Shown here: one piece after another, positions 25,341 through 32,791 of the stretch | How the letters are laid out: every line of letters starts with the position of its first letter | How positions within the stretch are numbered: position 1 is the first letter of the stretch | Source: Haloplanus litoreus | Lineage (GTDB): Archaea; Halobacteriota; Halobacteria; Halobacteriales; Haloferacaceae | Reading direction: 5' to 3' (one strand) | Assembly (NCBI RefSeq): GCF_042677945.1 | Contig: NZ_JBHUDN010000003.1 | DNA length: 64,000 nucleotides | The notes under the pieces: model-generated | The model's input: only the letters and a program-made list of their open reading frames with translations | What the model was told of the DNA's origin: nothing | The model's database searches: none | Program-made: the position numbers and the translations under genes

Positions 25341-26639
25341 TCAGAACGGCCAGTCGCCGGTCGCTCGCATGCCCGCAGCCAGATCCTCGCGTTCGAGAGC
25401 CGCAGCGATGGCGTCGGGATCCCGGCGGTCGATCCGGTCCGCGTCCGCGAGGGCGGCGACGACTTCGGTCACGAGGATCGCCCCCTCGCGTAGCGTCCGG
25501 CGTTCGAGTTTGTCGAGCGTGTCCGCGCTGGTGTGACCCCAGCCACGCCCCCGGTCGTCGCCGTCGCTCGATACCAAGAGCCCGGGAACACCCCGCGCGA
25601 CGAACGGCCAGTGGTCGCTGTGGGGATGCTGGGTCGGACGGACCGAGACGGGATGGCCGAACCGGTCGGCGACGCCCTCGACTGCCGCGCCGAGTTCGTC
25701 GAAGCCGTGGGTGTACCACTGCAAGGTGCGGCCGCGACAGACGCCGTCGCAGTTGACGAGGGCCTGCACGGCGTCGGGGTCGATCAGTCCGGCCTCGCGT
25801 TTCGATCCGCGGAGACCGACCTCCTCGGCACCGAAACAGACGATCCGGACGCGACGGGAGAGGTCGGCGTCGCGAGCGAGGAGGGCGCGCGCAACTTCGA
25901 GGACGGTGGCCGTCCCCGCGGCGTTGTCGACGGCACCCTCGGCGATGTCGTGGGCGTCGACGTGGCTGGTGAGGTAGACGGCACGGTCGGTCTCGGGGCC
26001 GATGTCGGCGCGGACGACGCCGCTCTCCGCGGACGGCGTCTCGCAGTCGACGCGGACGGTGACGTCCTCGCCCTCGTGGCGGCGACAGAGGCGCGAGCCG
26101 ACTTCCCGGCTGACGCCGACGGCGGGGATGGGACCGAGCGGTGCGTCTTCGGTGCCGACGCTCCCGGTTGGGGCCAGACAGCCCGGGGTGTGGTTGCGGA
26201 AGACGAACGCGGCGGCACCGGCGTCGACGGCGCGATAGTACTTCTCCCGGCGGTGGATGAAGCGGTCGTAGTGGTCCGGGACCGTCGAGGAGACGACGAC
26301 CACCGCATCCGTGAGGTCACGGTCGAAGTCCGTGGGGAGGCCGTCGCCGCAGTCGACGAGGCGGCCGCGGACGCTCCCGGCGGGACTTCGTGGGAGGGCG
26401 ATAGACACCGCGTCGCGGTCCGCCGTTTCGACCGTGCTCGACCCGCGAGCCCATCCCTGTACGCCGAACGTCTCGACGTGGGCGTTCCGGGCGCCGACGT
26501 CGGAGAGGGCCTCACGCGTCGCGTCCAGCGCCTCGCGCTCGCCCGGACTCCCGGCCATCCGGTCGCCGATATCGACCAGTCGCTCCAAATGCGACCACCC
26601 GGTGTCGCTCGTGAACGTCTCGCCGATCCAGCCGTGCAT
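25341..26639 (-). CDS. M28-family zinc aminopeptidase with PA insert
   Basis: 432 residues. A PA-type inserted domain lies at about 85-190. The M28 metal ligands follow in order: TSHVDAHD (His, Asp), GAVDNAAG (bridging Asp), FGAEEVGL (catalytic Glu and ligand Glu), NCDGV (Asp) and WGHTSADT (His). No signal peptide is seen, so a cytoplasmic aminopeptidase is likely. ATG 26639. It is separated from the NAD-kinase-like gene by 172 bases in which I see nothing, and divergent from the thiolase gene. Confidence 0.88.
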   Translation of the reverse strand: MHGWIGETFTSDTGWSHLERLVDIGDRMAGSPGEREALDATREALSDVGARNAHVETFGVQGWARGSSTVETADRDAVSIALPRSPAGSVRGRLVDCGDGLPTDFDRDLTDAVVVVSSTVPDHYDRFIHRREKYYRAVDAGAAAFVFRNHTPGCLAPTGSVGTEDAPLGPIPAVGVSREVGSRLCRRHEGEDVTVRVDCETPSAESGVVRADIGPETDRAVYLTSHVDAHDIAEGAVDNAAGTATVLEVARALLARDADLSRRVRIVCFGAEEVGLRGSKREAGLIDPDAVQALVNCDGVCRGRTLQWYTHGFDELGAAVEGVADRFGHPVSVRPTQHPHSDHWPFVARGVPGLLVSSDGDDRGRGWGHTSADTLDKLERRTLREGAILVTEVVAALADADRIDRRDPDAIAAALEREDLAAGMRATGDWPF

Positions 26640-26805
26640 GGCGCCTCCTGACCGCCCGGGCGGCTAACGGTTTCGGTCGGCGGCCCGTGAAACGTCGAAC
26701 GTCGATGAACCGGATGACAGTCGTCGAATCACGAAGCCGGCATATCGACCGGTAGAGGCACCGAATCCGGCAGGTCTTTATCCGCTCGTCCACCTATGTG
26801 ACGGC

Positions 26806-27972
26806 ATGACAGGCGTTCGAGTCGCCGGCGTCGGATTGACGCAGTTCGGGCGACAGCCGGAGCGCACCGGACGCGACCTGTTCGCGGAAGCCGCGCTCGC
26901 GGCCCGCGACGAGTCCGGGGTCCCAAGCGACGACTTCGAGGAGATCAACTACGGAAACTTCATGGGATCGCTGGCCGAGCGACAGGGCCACCAAGCCCCG
27001 CTCATGGCGGATATGGTGGGTGTCGACTGTCCGGCGACCCGGTACGAGGAGGCGTGTGCCTCCGCCGGCGTCGCGGTCCGCGAAGCCGTCCGGACGGTCC
27101 GCTCGGGCGAGAGCGACGTGGTGCTCGCCGGCGGCTGTGAGCGCATGACCAACCTCTCGACGGCGGACGTGACCGAGGGATTGGCGACGGCTGCCGACGA
27201 ACTCTACGAGATTCGCGCGGGGATCACGTTCCCCGGCGCCTACGCCCTGATGGAGCGGGCGTACTTCGAGCGGTTCGGCGGCGACCGGGAGGACCTCGCA
27301 CACATCGCGGTGAAGAACCACGACAACGCCCTCCCCAACGAGTACGCCCAGTTCCACCGGGCTATCACCGTCGAGGAGGTACTGGACGCGCCGATGGTGT
27401 CCGATCCGATCGGGCTGCTCGACGCCTGCCCGGTGACCGACGGCGCGAGCGCCGTCGTCCTCGTCAGCGACGAGTATGCGGAGGAACACGACCTCGACGC
27501 GCCCGTTTCGATTACGGGGTCCGGTCAGGGGGGCGACAACCTCGCGCTACAGGACCGCGAGGGCCTCGCGACCACGCCGGCGACCGAGCGTGCGGCGGCC
27601 GAGGCGTACGCCGACGCTGGCCGCGAACCGGCGGACGTCGACGTTGTCGAGGTCCACGACTGCTTCACCATCGCCGAGGCGCTGGCGCTCGAAGGGCTGG
27701 ACTTCTACGACGCCGGCGAGGGCATCGGCGCGGCCCGACGCGGCGAGACGACTGCGACGGGGGAGCTTCCCGTGAACCTCTCGGGCGGGCTGAAGGCGAA
27801 AGGTCACCCGGTGGGCGCCACGGGGGGGAGTCAGATCGCCGAGATGACGCGCCTCCTCCGGGGCGATCACCCGAACAGTGAGCACGTCGAGGACGCGACG
27901 GTCGGGCTGACCCACAACGCGGGCGGAACCGTCGCCTCCGCCGTCGTCCACGTCCTGGAGGTGGACCGATGA
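26806..27972 (+). CDS. Thiolase-family acyltransferase (SCP-2/archaeal type)
   Basis: 388 residues. The nucleophilic cysteine lies in RYEEACASAGVAVRE (about residues 79-93). The C-terminal active-site blocks are VEVHDCFTIAEALALE, NLSGGLKAKGHPVGATGGSQ (GHPxGATG) and THNAGGT. This archaeal thiolase group condenses or cleaves acyl-CoAs and works with a DUF35 OB-fold partner, which is the next gene (4-base ATGA overlap). Role could be acetoacetyl-CoA formation or beta-oxidation; sequence alone does not decide. Confidence 0.88.
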   Translation: MTGVRVAGVGLTQFGRQPERTGRDLFAEAALAARDESGVPSDDFEEINYGNFMGSLAERQGHQAPLMADMVGVDCPATRYEEACASAGVAVREAVRTVRSGESDVVLAGGCERMTNLSTADVTEGLATAADELYEIRAGITFPGAYALMERAYFERFGGDREDLAHIAVKNHDNALPNEYAQFHRAITVEEVLDAPMVSDPIGLLDACPVTDGASAVVLVSDEYAEEHDLDAPVSITGSGQGGDNLALQDREGLATTPATERAAAEAYADAGREPADVDVVEVHDCFTIAEALALEGLDFYDAGEGIGAARRGETTATGELPVNLSGGLKAKGHPVGATGGSQIAEMTRLLRGDHPNSEHVEDATVGLTHNAGGTVASAVVHVLEVDR

Positions 27973-28343
27973 CCGACGCCGGCTACGACGAGTGGCTCGC
28001 CGCCGTCGACGACGGCGAGGGCTACTACCTGCGCTGTGCGGAGGGGCACGGCTCCCTGCCGCCACGTCGGGTGTGTCCCCACTGCGGATCGACGGACCTC
28101 GACCGGGAGACGTTGCCGGCGACTGGCACCGTCGAGACGTACACGGTGTGTTACGTCGGCGGTCCGGACTTCGAGGACGAGGAGCCCTACGCGACGGCCG
28201 TCGCCGACTTCGGCGACGTGCGCCTCACCGGCGTCGTCCGCGGCGTCGACCCCGAAGACGTGGCCGTCGGGATGATGGTCGAACCGGCCGTCGGCACCAA
28301 CCGGACGACCGGGGACGACTTGCTGGTGTTACGGGCGCGCTAG
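27969..28343 (+). CDS. DUF35 Zn-ribbon/OB-fold acyl-CoA-binding partner of thiolase
   Basis: 124 residues. The N-terminal rubredoxin-like zinc ribbon has C-x3-H and C-x2-C (LRCAEGHG, RVCPHCGS), i.e. one cysteine replaced by His. A DUF35 OB fold follows (about 45-120) with VETYTVCYVGGPDFEDEEPY. Proteins of this family bridge the thiolase and pass acyl-CoA. It is translationally coupled to the thiolase. The stop TAG (28341-28343) overlaps the stop of the convergent hydrolase in a CTAG. Confidence 0.85.
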   Translation: MTDAGYDEWLAAVDDGEGYYLRCAEGHGSLPPRRVCPHCGSTDLDRETLPATGTVETYTVCYVGGPDFEDEEPYATAVADFGDVRLTGVVRGVDPEDVAVGMMVEPAVGTNRTTGDDLLVLRAR

Positions 28344-29263
28344 AGGGCGTCCCGAACCGTCCCGACGAACTCGTCGGGATACTCGACGTGTGGCAGGAGT
28401 TTGGCGTGATCGAACACGACGAGTCGCGCGCCGGCCTCGTCGGCCAGTTTCCGGCCCTGTGAGAGCGGCGGCAACGTCGCATCTCGTCCCCAGACGACCG
28501 TCAGGGGGACGTCCGCGTCGCGGAGCGTCGCCCCGAGGTCGAGCGTCGAGTTACAGTGGCCGGCGACGAAGGAGGCGACGGCGAAACGGGCGTTGTGCTG
28601 GTGCGTGGAGCGCCACTGGTAGTCGGTCCACGCGGACGACACCGAGTCGGGGTCGGCGTAGGCGTGGTCGGCGTTGAAATAGCGGATCGAGGGTTTCGAC
28701 ACCAGGGCGTCGAACAGGGCGCTCCCGACGACGGGCGCACGCAGGAGTTCGCGGAGCCACGCCTTCGGCGGGTCGGGACCGGCGACAGTCGTCGGACAGA
28801 CGAGGACGAGCGACGCCACGTCGACGCGTTGAGTCAACGCGCGCGCGACGTAGGCACCGGAGAGCGACGAGGCGACGACGGCGGGGTCGTCGAACGTGCC
28901 GAGGAAGTCGGCGACGAAATCCTCGTAGAGCGCCGCGGAGTACCGGAGCGGTGGGCGGTCCGAGCGACCGAATCCCGGGAAGTCGGGGGCGACCACGTGG
29001 TGTGTCTCCGCGAGCGTCCCGAAGATTTCGCGGAACTCCCCGCTCGAGCCGGCGGCGTTGATACCGTGGAGGAGGAGGAGGTCGGGGTCGTCCGAATCGC
29101 CGGCCTCGGCGTAGGCGACGTCCATCCCACGCCAGCGATACGTCCGCTCGGTGGCGTCGAGGGCGGGTTCGAGTTCACCCGCCGCGTCGCGGAGGAGGCG
29201 GTCGGTGACGGCGGCCGCTGCGCCCAGTCCCGCGACGGCGGTCCCGAGGCGTCTGAGCTTCAT
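28340..29263 (-). CDS. Alpha/beta-hydrolase fold protein
   Basis: 307 residues. Oxyanion region LLLLHGINAAGSS (about 60-72), PDFPGFGRSDRP, nucleophile elbow ASSLSGAYVA (S-x-S-x-G, about 131-140), acid VVWGRDATLP and His in FDHAKLLPHVEYP. The Gly/Ala-rich hydrophobic N-terminus (residues 3-20) could be a membrane anchor or uncleaved signal. Substrate unknown (esterase or haloperoxidase-like). Confidence 0.85.
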   Translation of the reverse strand: MKLRRLGTAVAGLGAAAAVTDRLLRDAAGELEPALDATERTYRWRGMDVAYAEAGDSDDPDLLLLHGINAAGSSGEFREIFGTLAETHHVVAPDFPGFGRSDRPPLRYSAALYEDFVADFLGTFDDPAVVASSLSGAYVARALTQRVDVASLVLVCPTTVAGPDPPKAWLRELLRAPVVGSALFDALVSKPSIRYFNADHAYADPDSVSSAWTDYQWRSTHQHNARFAVASFVAGHCNSTLDLGATLRDADVPLTVVWGRDATLPPLSQGRKLADEAGARLVVFDHAKLLPHVEYPDEFVGTVRDAL

Positions 29264-29313
29264 ACCCGATCCTCGGGCGCCGTGGACTTATACTGGCCGG
29301 CCGCGAGCGCACC

Positions 29314-30240
29314 CTACCAGCTCTGCATCCCGGCCTCGAAGAGGACCACGACCACCTCGTTGGCGAGAAGCACGGTCAGATACGCGGCCGCCGGCACGAC
29401 CAGCGAGTCGGTCCGCTCGTACCCCGTGGCGGCCAAGCCGAGGACGGCGGCGTGTGTGGCGCCGAACAGCAGTTCGGCGAGTGAGTCGGTGGCATTCGCC
29501 CACGAGAGCACTACGAGGCCGAGCACCGCCGAGACGGGCAGGTAGGCGAGATACTGCAGCCACTCGCGGTCGACCTCGTCGACGGCGTACAGGGCGAGTG
29601 CGAGCGTCACCACGAAGACGGTCGCGAGGGCGAGTTTTCCCCGGTCTGGAAAGGCCGTGAGACCGCCGGTCGAACTCGTCAACACGACCGCCGCGAAGAC
29701 GGTGGTCAGGAGGGCCGCGCGTCGCCCGTCGACGACCCGCGCGAACGTTCCCTGGACGAGCACCTGACAGACGACGGTCAGGGAGAGCGCGCCGACCAGC
29801 AGTCCCGGGCCGAGCAGCGACGGGACTGCCGTCACGGGCGTGCCGGCGCTGTACGCCGACGTGGTGAACGCGTTGTACGGGACGCCGGTGAAGACCGCGA
29901 CCGTTTTCGTGAGCGCGACCATGCCGAGCGGAACGCCGACGGCGAGGCCGAGGGTCCGGCGGTCGGCCGCGGCCGGCGGGCGCAACCCCACGTCGATGCC
30001 CCGGAGGACCGCGTAGCCGGCGCCGTAACAGACGACGCCGGCGAGGAGGACGCCCCCGACGAGGAGGGGACCGACGGGGAGGACCGTCCTCTCCGGAATC
30101 GTCGCCAACAGGCTGGGTTGCAGCGCCGTCACGACGCGGCGCCACAGGTTGAGACCGACGAGCGAGCAGACGACGACGGTGAGTTCGGTGACGAGTGGAA
30201 CCGATCCCACGGCGGCGGGCACCGCACGGCGGAGGGGCAT
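29314..30240 (-). CDS. Polytopic membrane protein (possible degenerate CPBP protease)
   Basis: 308 residues with about eight hydrophobic segments. The C-terminal region LAELLFGATHAAVLGL looks like motif 2 (F-x3-H) of the CPBP/Abi intramembrane protease family, but the expected EE-x3-R motif 1 is absent: the corresponding segment reads VCQVLVQGTFARV. It may therefore be an inactive relative or an unrelated membrane protein. ATG 30240. Function unknown. Confidence 0.6.
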   Translation of the reverse strand: MPLRRAVPAAVGSVPLVTELTVVVCSLVGLNLWRRVVTALQPSLLATIPERTVLPVGPLLVGGVLLAGVVCYGAGYAVLRGIDVGLRPPAAADRRTLGLAVGVPLGMVALTKTVAVFTGVPYNAFTTSAYSAGTPVTAVPSLLGPGLLVGALSLTVVCQVLVQGTFARVVDGRRAALLTTVFAAVVLTSSTGGLTAFPDRGKLALATVFVVTLALALYAVDEVDREWLQYLAYLPVSAVLGLVVLSWANATDSLAELLFGATHAAVLGLAATGYERTDSLVVPAAAYLTVLLANEVVVVLFEAGMQSW

Positions 30241-30298
30241 GATCCACCGATGGCCGTCGCGGTGTTTCAGTGTACCGAGGTCGGAGCGGACGGCGCCG

Positions 30299-31354
30299 TC
30301 ACTCCCGGCGTTGGCGAACGCAGTCGACCAGCGGGTCGAGGATCCGGTCGGCGACGGTGTAGGGATCGGTCTCGCGGGCACGGATCGCGTCGACGAGCGA
30401 CGCCATCCCACCCCGGTGTTCTATTTCGTCCTCCAACAGGTCGGCCACGTCGTCCCGGAGCAGTTGCCTGATCTCCTCGGCGTAGCGGGTCCGTGCCCGG
30501 CGGTCGAGTTCGCCGGTCGACCGAAGATGGTCGTAGTGGGCGTCGAGGGAGTCGATCAGTTCCACAACCCCTTTCCCTTCGGTGGCGACGGTTTCGACGA
30601 TTCGGGGGTCCCACTCCTCGCCGTCGGCGTCGGCGACCGTGTCGGTCGCCCCGTCGGCAATCGCTCCCGCCCCGTGGTGGCCGGCGCCGGCCGCCGTCGC
30701 GCCCTCGCGCATGTGGAGCATCTCCTGGAGATCCGAGACGGTGGTCGCGGCACCGTCCATGTCGGCCTTGTTGACGACGAACACGTCGCCGATTTCGAGG
30801 ATGCCGGCTTTGAGCATCTGCACGTCGTCGCCGCTGCCGGGTTGGACGAGGACGACCACCGTGTCGGCGGTGCGAACCACGTCGACCTCGTTCTGGCCGG
30901 CGCCGACCGTCTCGACGACGATGCGGTCCTTGCCGAAGGCGTCGAGTGCTTTGATCGCGTCGGCGGTGGCGGTCGATAGCCCGCCCAGTTGCCCGCGGGC
31001 GCTCATCGACCGAAAGAACACGTCCATGTCCCCGACGTTCGAGGCCATGCGGATGCGGTCGCCGAGGACCGCGCCGCCGGTGTACGGCGAGGATGGATCG
31101 ACCGCGATGACACCGACGGTGAGACCCCGATCCCGGTAGGCCTTGGCGAGTTTGTCGACCAGCGTGGACTTGCCGGCGCCCGGACTACCGGTCACACCGA
31201 TCACCTCCGCGTCGCCGGTGTGGGCGTGGAGGTCGGAGACGATGTCGCGGTAGCCGGGTGAACGATCCTCGATTTTGGAGATGGTCCGAGCGAGCGCCCG
31301 GTGGTCGCCGTCGAGGACGTCGGCGACCAGCTCCTCCGCGTTCGCCTCGCTCAT
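30299..31354 (-). CDS. meaB: MeaB-type GTPase, methylmalonyl-CoA mutase chaperone
   Basis: 351 residues. G3E GTPase motifs: Walker A GVTGSPGAGKSTLVDKL (about 53-69), VIAVDPSSPYTGGAVLGDRI (Walker B/switch), FVETVGAGQNEVDVV-type switch II seen as VETVGAGQNEVDVV, and VVNKADMDGA as the base-recognition NKAD. MeaB protects and reloads B12 on methylmalonyl-CoA mutase. The start overlaps the mutase B12 subunit stop by 4 bases. It has a His/Gly/Ala-rich insertion (GAGHHGAGAIADGATD). Confidence 0.92.
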   Translation of the reverse strand: MSEANAEELVADVLDGDHRALARTISKIEDRSPGYRDIVSDLHAHTGDAEVIGVTGSPGAGKSTLVDKLAKAYRDRGLTVGVIAVDPSSPYTGGAVLGDRIRMASNVGDMDVFFRSMSARGQLGGLSTATADAIKALDAFGKDRIVVETVGAGQNEVDVVRTADTVVVLVQPGSGDDVQMLKAGILEIGDVFVVNKADMDGAATTVSDLQEMLHMREGATAAGAGHHGAGAIADGATDTVADADGEEWDPRIVETVATEGKGVVELIDSLDAHYDHLRSTGELDRRARTRYAEEIRQLLRDDVADLLEDEIEHRGGMASLVDAIRARETDPYTVADRILDPLVDCVRQRRE

Positions 31355-31767
31355 CGTTTCGGGACGTTGTCGCGGACGAAGTCGATAGTCTCCTGCATGG
31401 GCGTGCCGGGACCGAACACCTCGGAGACACCCGCCGCGATCAGGTCCTCGCGGTCCTCGTCGGGGACGATCCCGCCGACGATGACGAGGGTGTCTTCGAA
31501 CGCGCCGTACTCTTTCAGACCCTCGATCACCTTCGGGACGAGCGTGTTGTGGGCCCCGGAGAGGATGGAGATCCCGAGGACGTCCACGTCCTCCTGGACG
31601 GCCGCCTGGACGATCTCCTCGGGCGCCCGATGGAGACCGGAGTAGATCACTTCGAATCCGGCGTCGCGGAAGGCTCGCGCGATGACGTGTGCGCCACGGT
31701 CGTGGCCGTCGAGGCCGACCTTGGCAACGAGACACCGGATGGTCCGCTGTTCCTGCCCTGCGCTCAT
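31351..31767 (-). CDS. Methylmalonyl-CoA mutase, cobalamin-binding small subunit
   Basis: 138 residues. Base-off B12-binding motif VGLDGHDRGAHVIARA (D-x-H-x2-G, about residues 18-33), then GLHRAPEEIVQAA, GISILSGAH (S-x-L) and VGGIVPDED (GG). This is the separate C-terminal domain of a split mutase; the catalytic large subunit is not in the window. The enzyme interconverts methylmalonyl-CoA and succinyl-CoA. It forms an operon with meaB. Confidence 0.92.
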   Translation of the reverse strand: MSAGQEQRTIRCLVAKVGLDGHDRGAHVIARAFRDAGFEVIYSGLHRAPEEIVQAAVQEDVDVLGISILSGAHNTLVPKVIEGLKEYGAFEDTLVIVGGIVPDEDREDLIAAGVSEVFGPGTPMQETIDFVRDNVPKR

Positions 31768-31827
31768 GCGTGAACGTTCACCACGCGACCGTTTGACTCT
31801 AACGGAGCGGGCCGTCTGGACGCCCAC

Positions 31828-31835
31828 TTTTATAA
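31828..31835 (+). promoter_or_regulatory. TATA box of the small-peptide/repeat-protein operon
   Basis: TTTTATAA is centred about 28 bases before ATG 31860 in the short gap between divergent genes. This is strong leaderless-promoter geometry and the main support for the small gene that follows. Confidence 0.65.
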
Positions 31836-31859
31836 CAAAGCGTGGTGTTAACGAAAGAC

Positions 31860-32057
31860 ATGCACCGATCAAGATCGACGGCCGGCACACTCGCCGCCGC
31901 CGTCGCGAGCATCGTGTTGACCATCGTCACCGTCGCCACGGGCGGAGCGCCCGCACTGGGCGGTGAGCGAGGCCGACCGACGGGGACGACGCGGCCGCAT
32001 CCCGTCGGCTGCCCGGTCCGCACCGCCGACACCGCGTGGGGAGGTGCGTTAGCATGA
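31860..32057 (+). CDS. Small membrane or secreted protein, unknown
   Basis: 65 residues: a basic start MHRSRSTAGT, one hydrophobic segment (about 9-28, LAAAVASIVLTIVTVATGG) that could be a signal peptide or anchor, then a Pro/Gly/Thr-rich tail with a single Cys. Support for reality: a TATA box at leaderless distance and a 4-base ATGA overlap with the acidic repeat protein gene, indicating coupled translation. No family was recognised. Confidence 0.55.
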   Translation: MHRSRSTAGTLAAAVASIVLTIVTVATGGAPALGGERGRPTGTTRPHPVGCPVRTADTAWGGALA

Positions 32058-32773
32058 GTCTGCTCGACAAGCTCCGCTCGATTTTCGGCGGCGGATCGGG
32101 GTCGGAGGGGACCGCATCGCCGTCGGAGCCGGAATCCGAACCGGAGCCGGAACCCGACGCCGAATCCGAACCGGAGCCGGAACCCGACGCCGAATCCGAA
32201 CCGGAGCCGGAACCCGACGCCGAGGAAGGGGCCGAGACGGAGGAGGAAGAAGCCGGTGCCATGTCCACCAAGGCCGTGGCCGAGATGGCCGACCCGCGCC
32301 GTCGGGAGGGGGAGGACAACACCGTCGCCAATCGGGCGGCCAACCCCGAGGATCACGAGGCCGCGGAACAAGAGGAGGAAGGAGCCGGTGCCATGTCCAC
32401 CAAGGCCGTGGCCGAGATGGCCGACCCGCGCCGCCGCGAAGGCGAGGACAACACCGTCGCCAATCGGGCGGCCAACCCCGAGGATCACGAGGCCGCGGAA
32501 CAAGAGGAGGAAGAAGCCGGTGCCATGTCCACCAAGGCCGTGGCCGAGATGGCCGACCCGCGCCGCCGCGAAGGCGAGGACAACACCGTCGCCAATCGGG
32601 CAGCCAACCCCGAGGACCACGAGGAAGCCGAGGCCGCTGAAGAGGAGGAAGAAGACGACGGCAACGTCCCGACCAAAGACGTCGCTGCCGCCGCCGACCC
32701 GCGCCGCCGGGAGGGGGAGGACAACACCGTCGCCAACCGGGCCGCCAACCCGGACGACCAGCCGGCCACGTAG
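32054..32773 (+). CDS. Highly acidic tandem-repeat protein, unknown
   Basis: 239 residues. Short head MSLLDKLRSIFGGGSGS (one amphipathic helix), then three copies of a 10-residue Glu/Pro block (ESEPEPEPDA), then four copies of a unit of about 44 residues built around MSTKAVAEMADPRRREGEDN and TVANRAANPEDHEAAEQEEE. Units 1-3 are nearly identical in DNA; unit 4 is diverged (NVPTKDVAAAADPRRREGED). There is no enzyme motif and no membrane segment. It resembles a scaffold or binding-array protein. The amphipathic N-terminus could attach it to a membrane, perhaps to the small protein encoded upstream (overlap). Function unknown. Confidence 0.75.
   Translation: MSLLDKLRSIFGGGSGSEGTASPSEPESEPEPEPDAESEPEPEPDAESEPEPEPDAEEGAETEEEEAGAMSTKAVAEMADPRRREGEDNTVANRAANPEDHEAAEQEEEGAGAMSTKAVAEMADPRRREGEDNTVANRAANPEDHEAAEQEEEEAGAMSTKAVAEMADPRRREGEDNTVANRAANPEDHEEAEAAEEEEEDDGNVPTKDVAAAADPRRREGEDNTVANRAANPDDQPAT
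32131..32220 (+). repeat. Three 30-base tandem repeats (Glu/Pro block)
   Basis: Three consecutive 30-base units, identical except for the first base of unit 1, encoding the ESEPEPEPDA block. Near-identity points to recent slippage or unequal exchange. Confidence 0.9.
32252..32773 (+). repeat. 132-base tandem repeats, four copies
   Basis: Units start at about 32252, 32384, 32516 and 32657 (spacing 132, 132, 141). Copies 1-3 differ at only a few positions; copy 4 is diverged and preceded by a short Glu/Ala expansion. The repeats are in frame with the coding sequence. Confidence 0.9.
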
Positions 32774-32791
32774 GCGACGCTGCGCGGGGCC

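Noticed and set aside
32131..32773. CRISPR-like or satellite array
   Set aside because: Repeats are directly tandem without variable spacers and stay in frame within a coding sequence.
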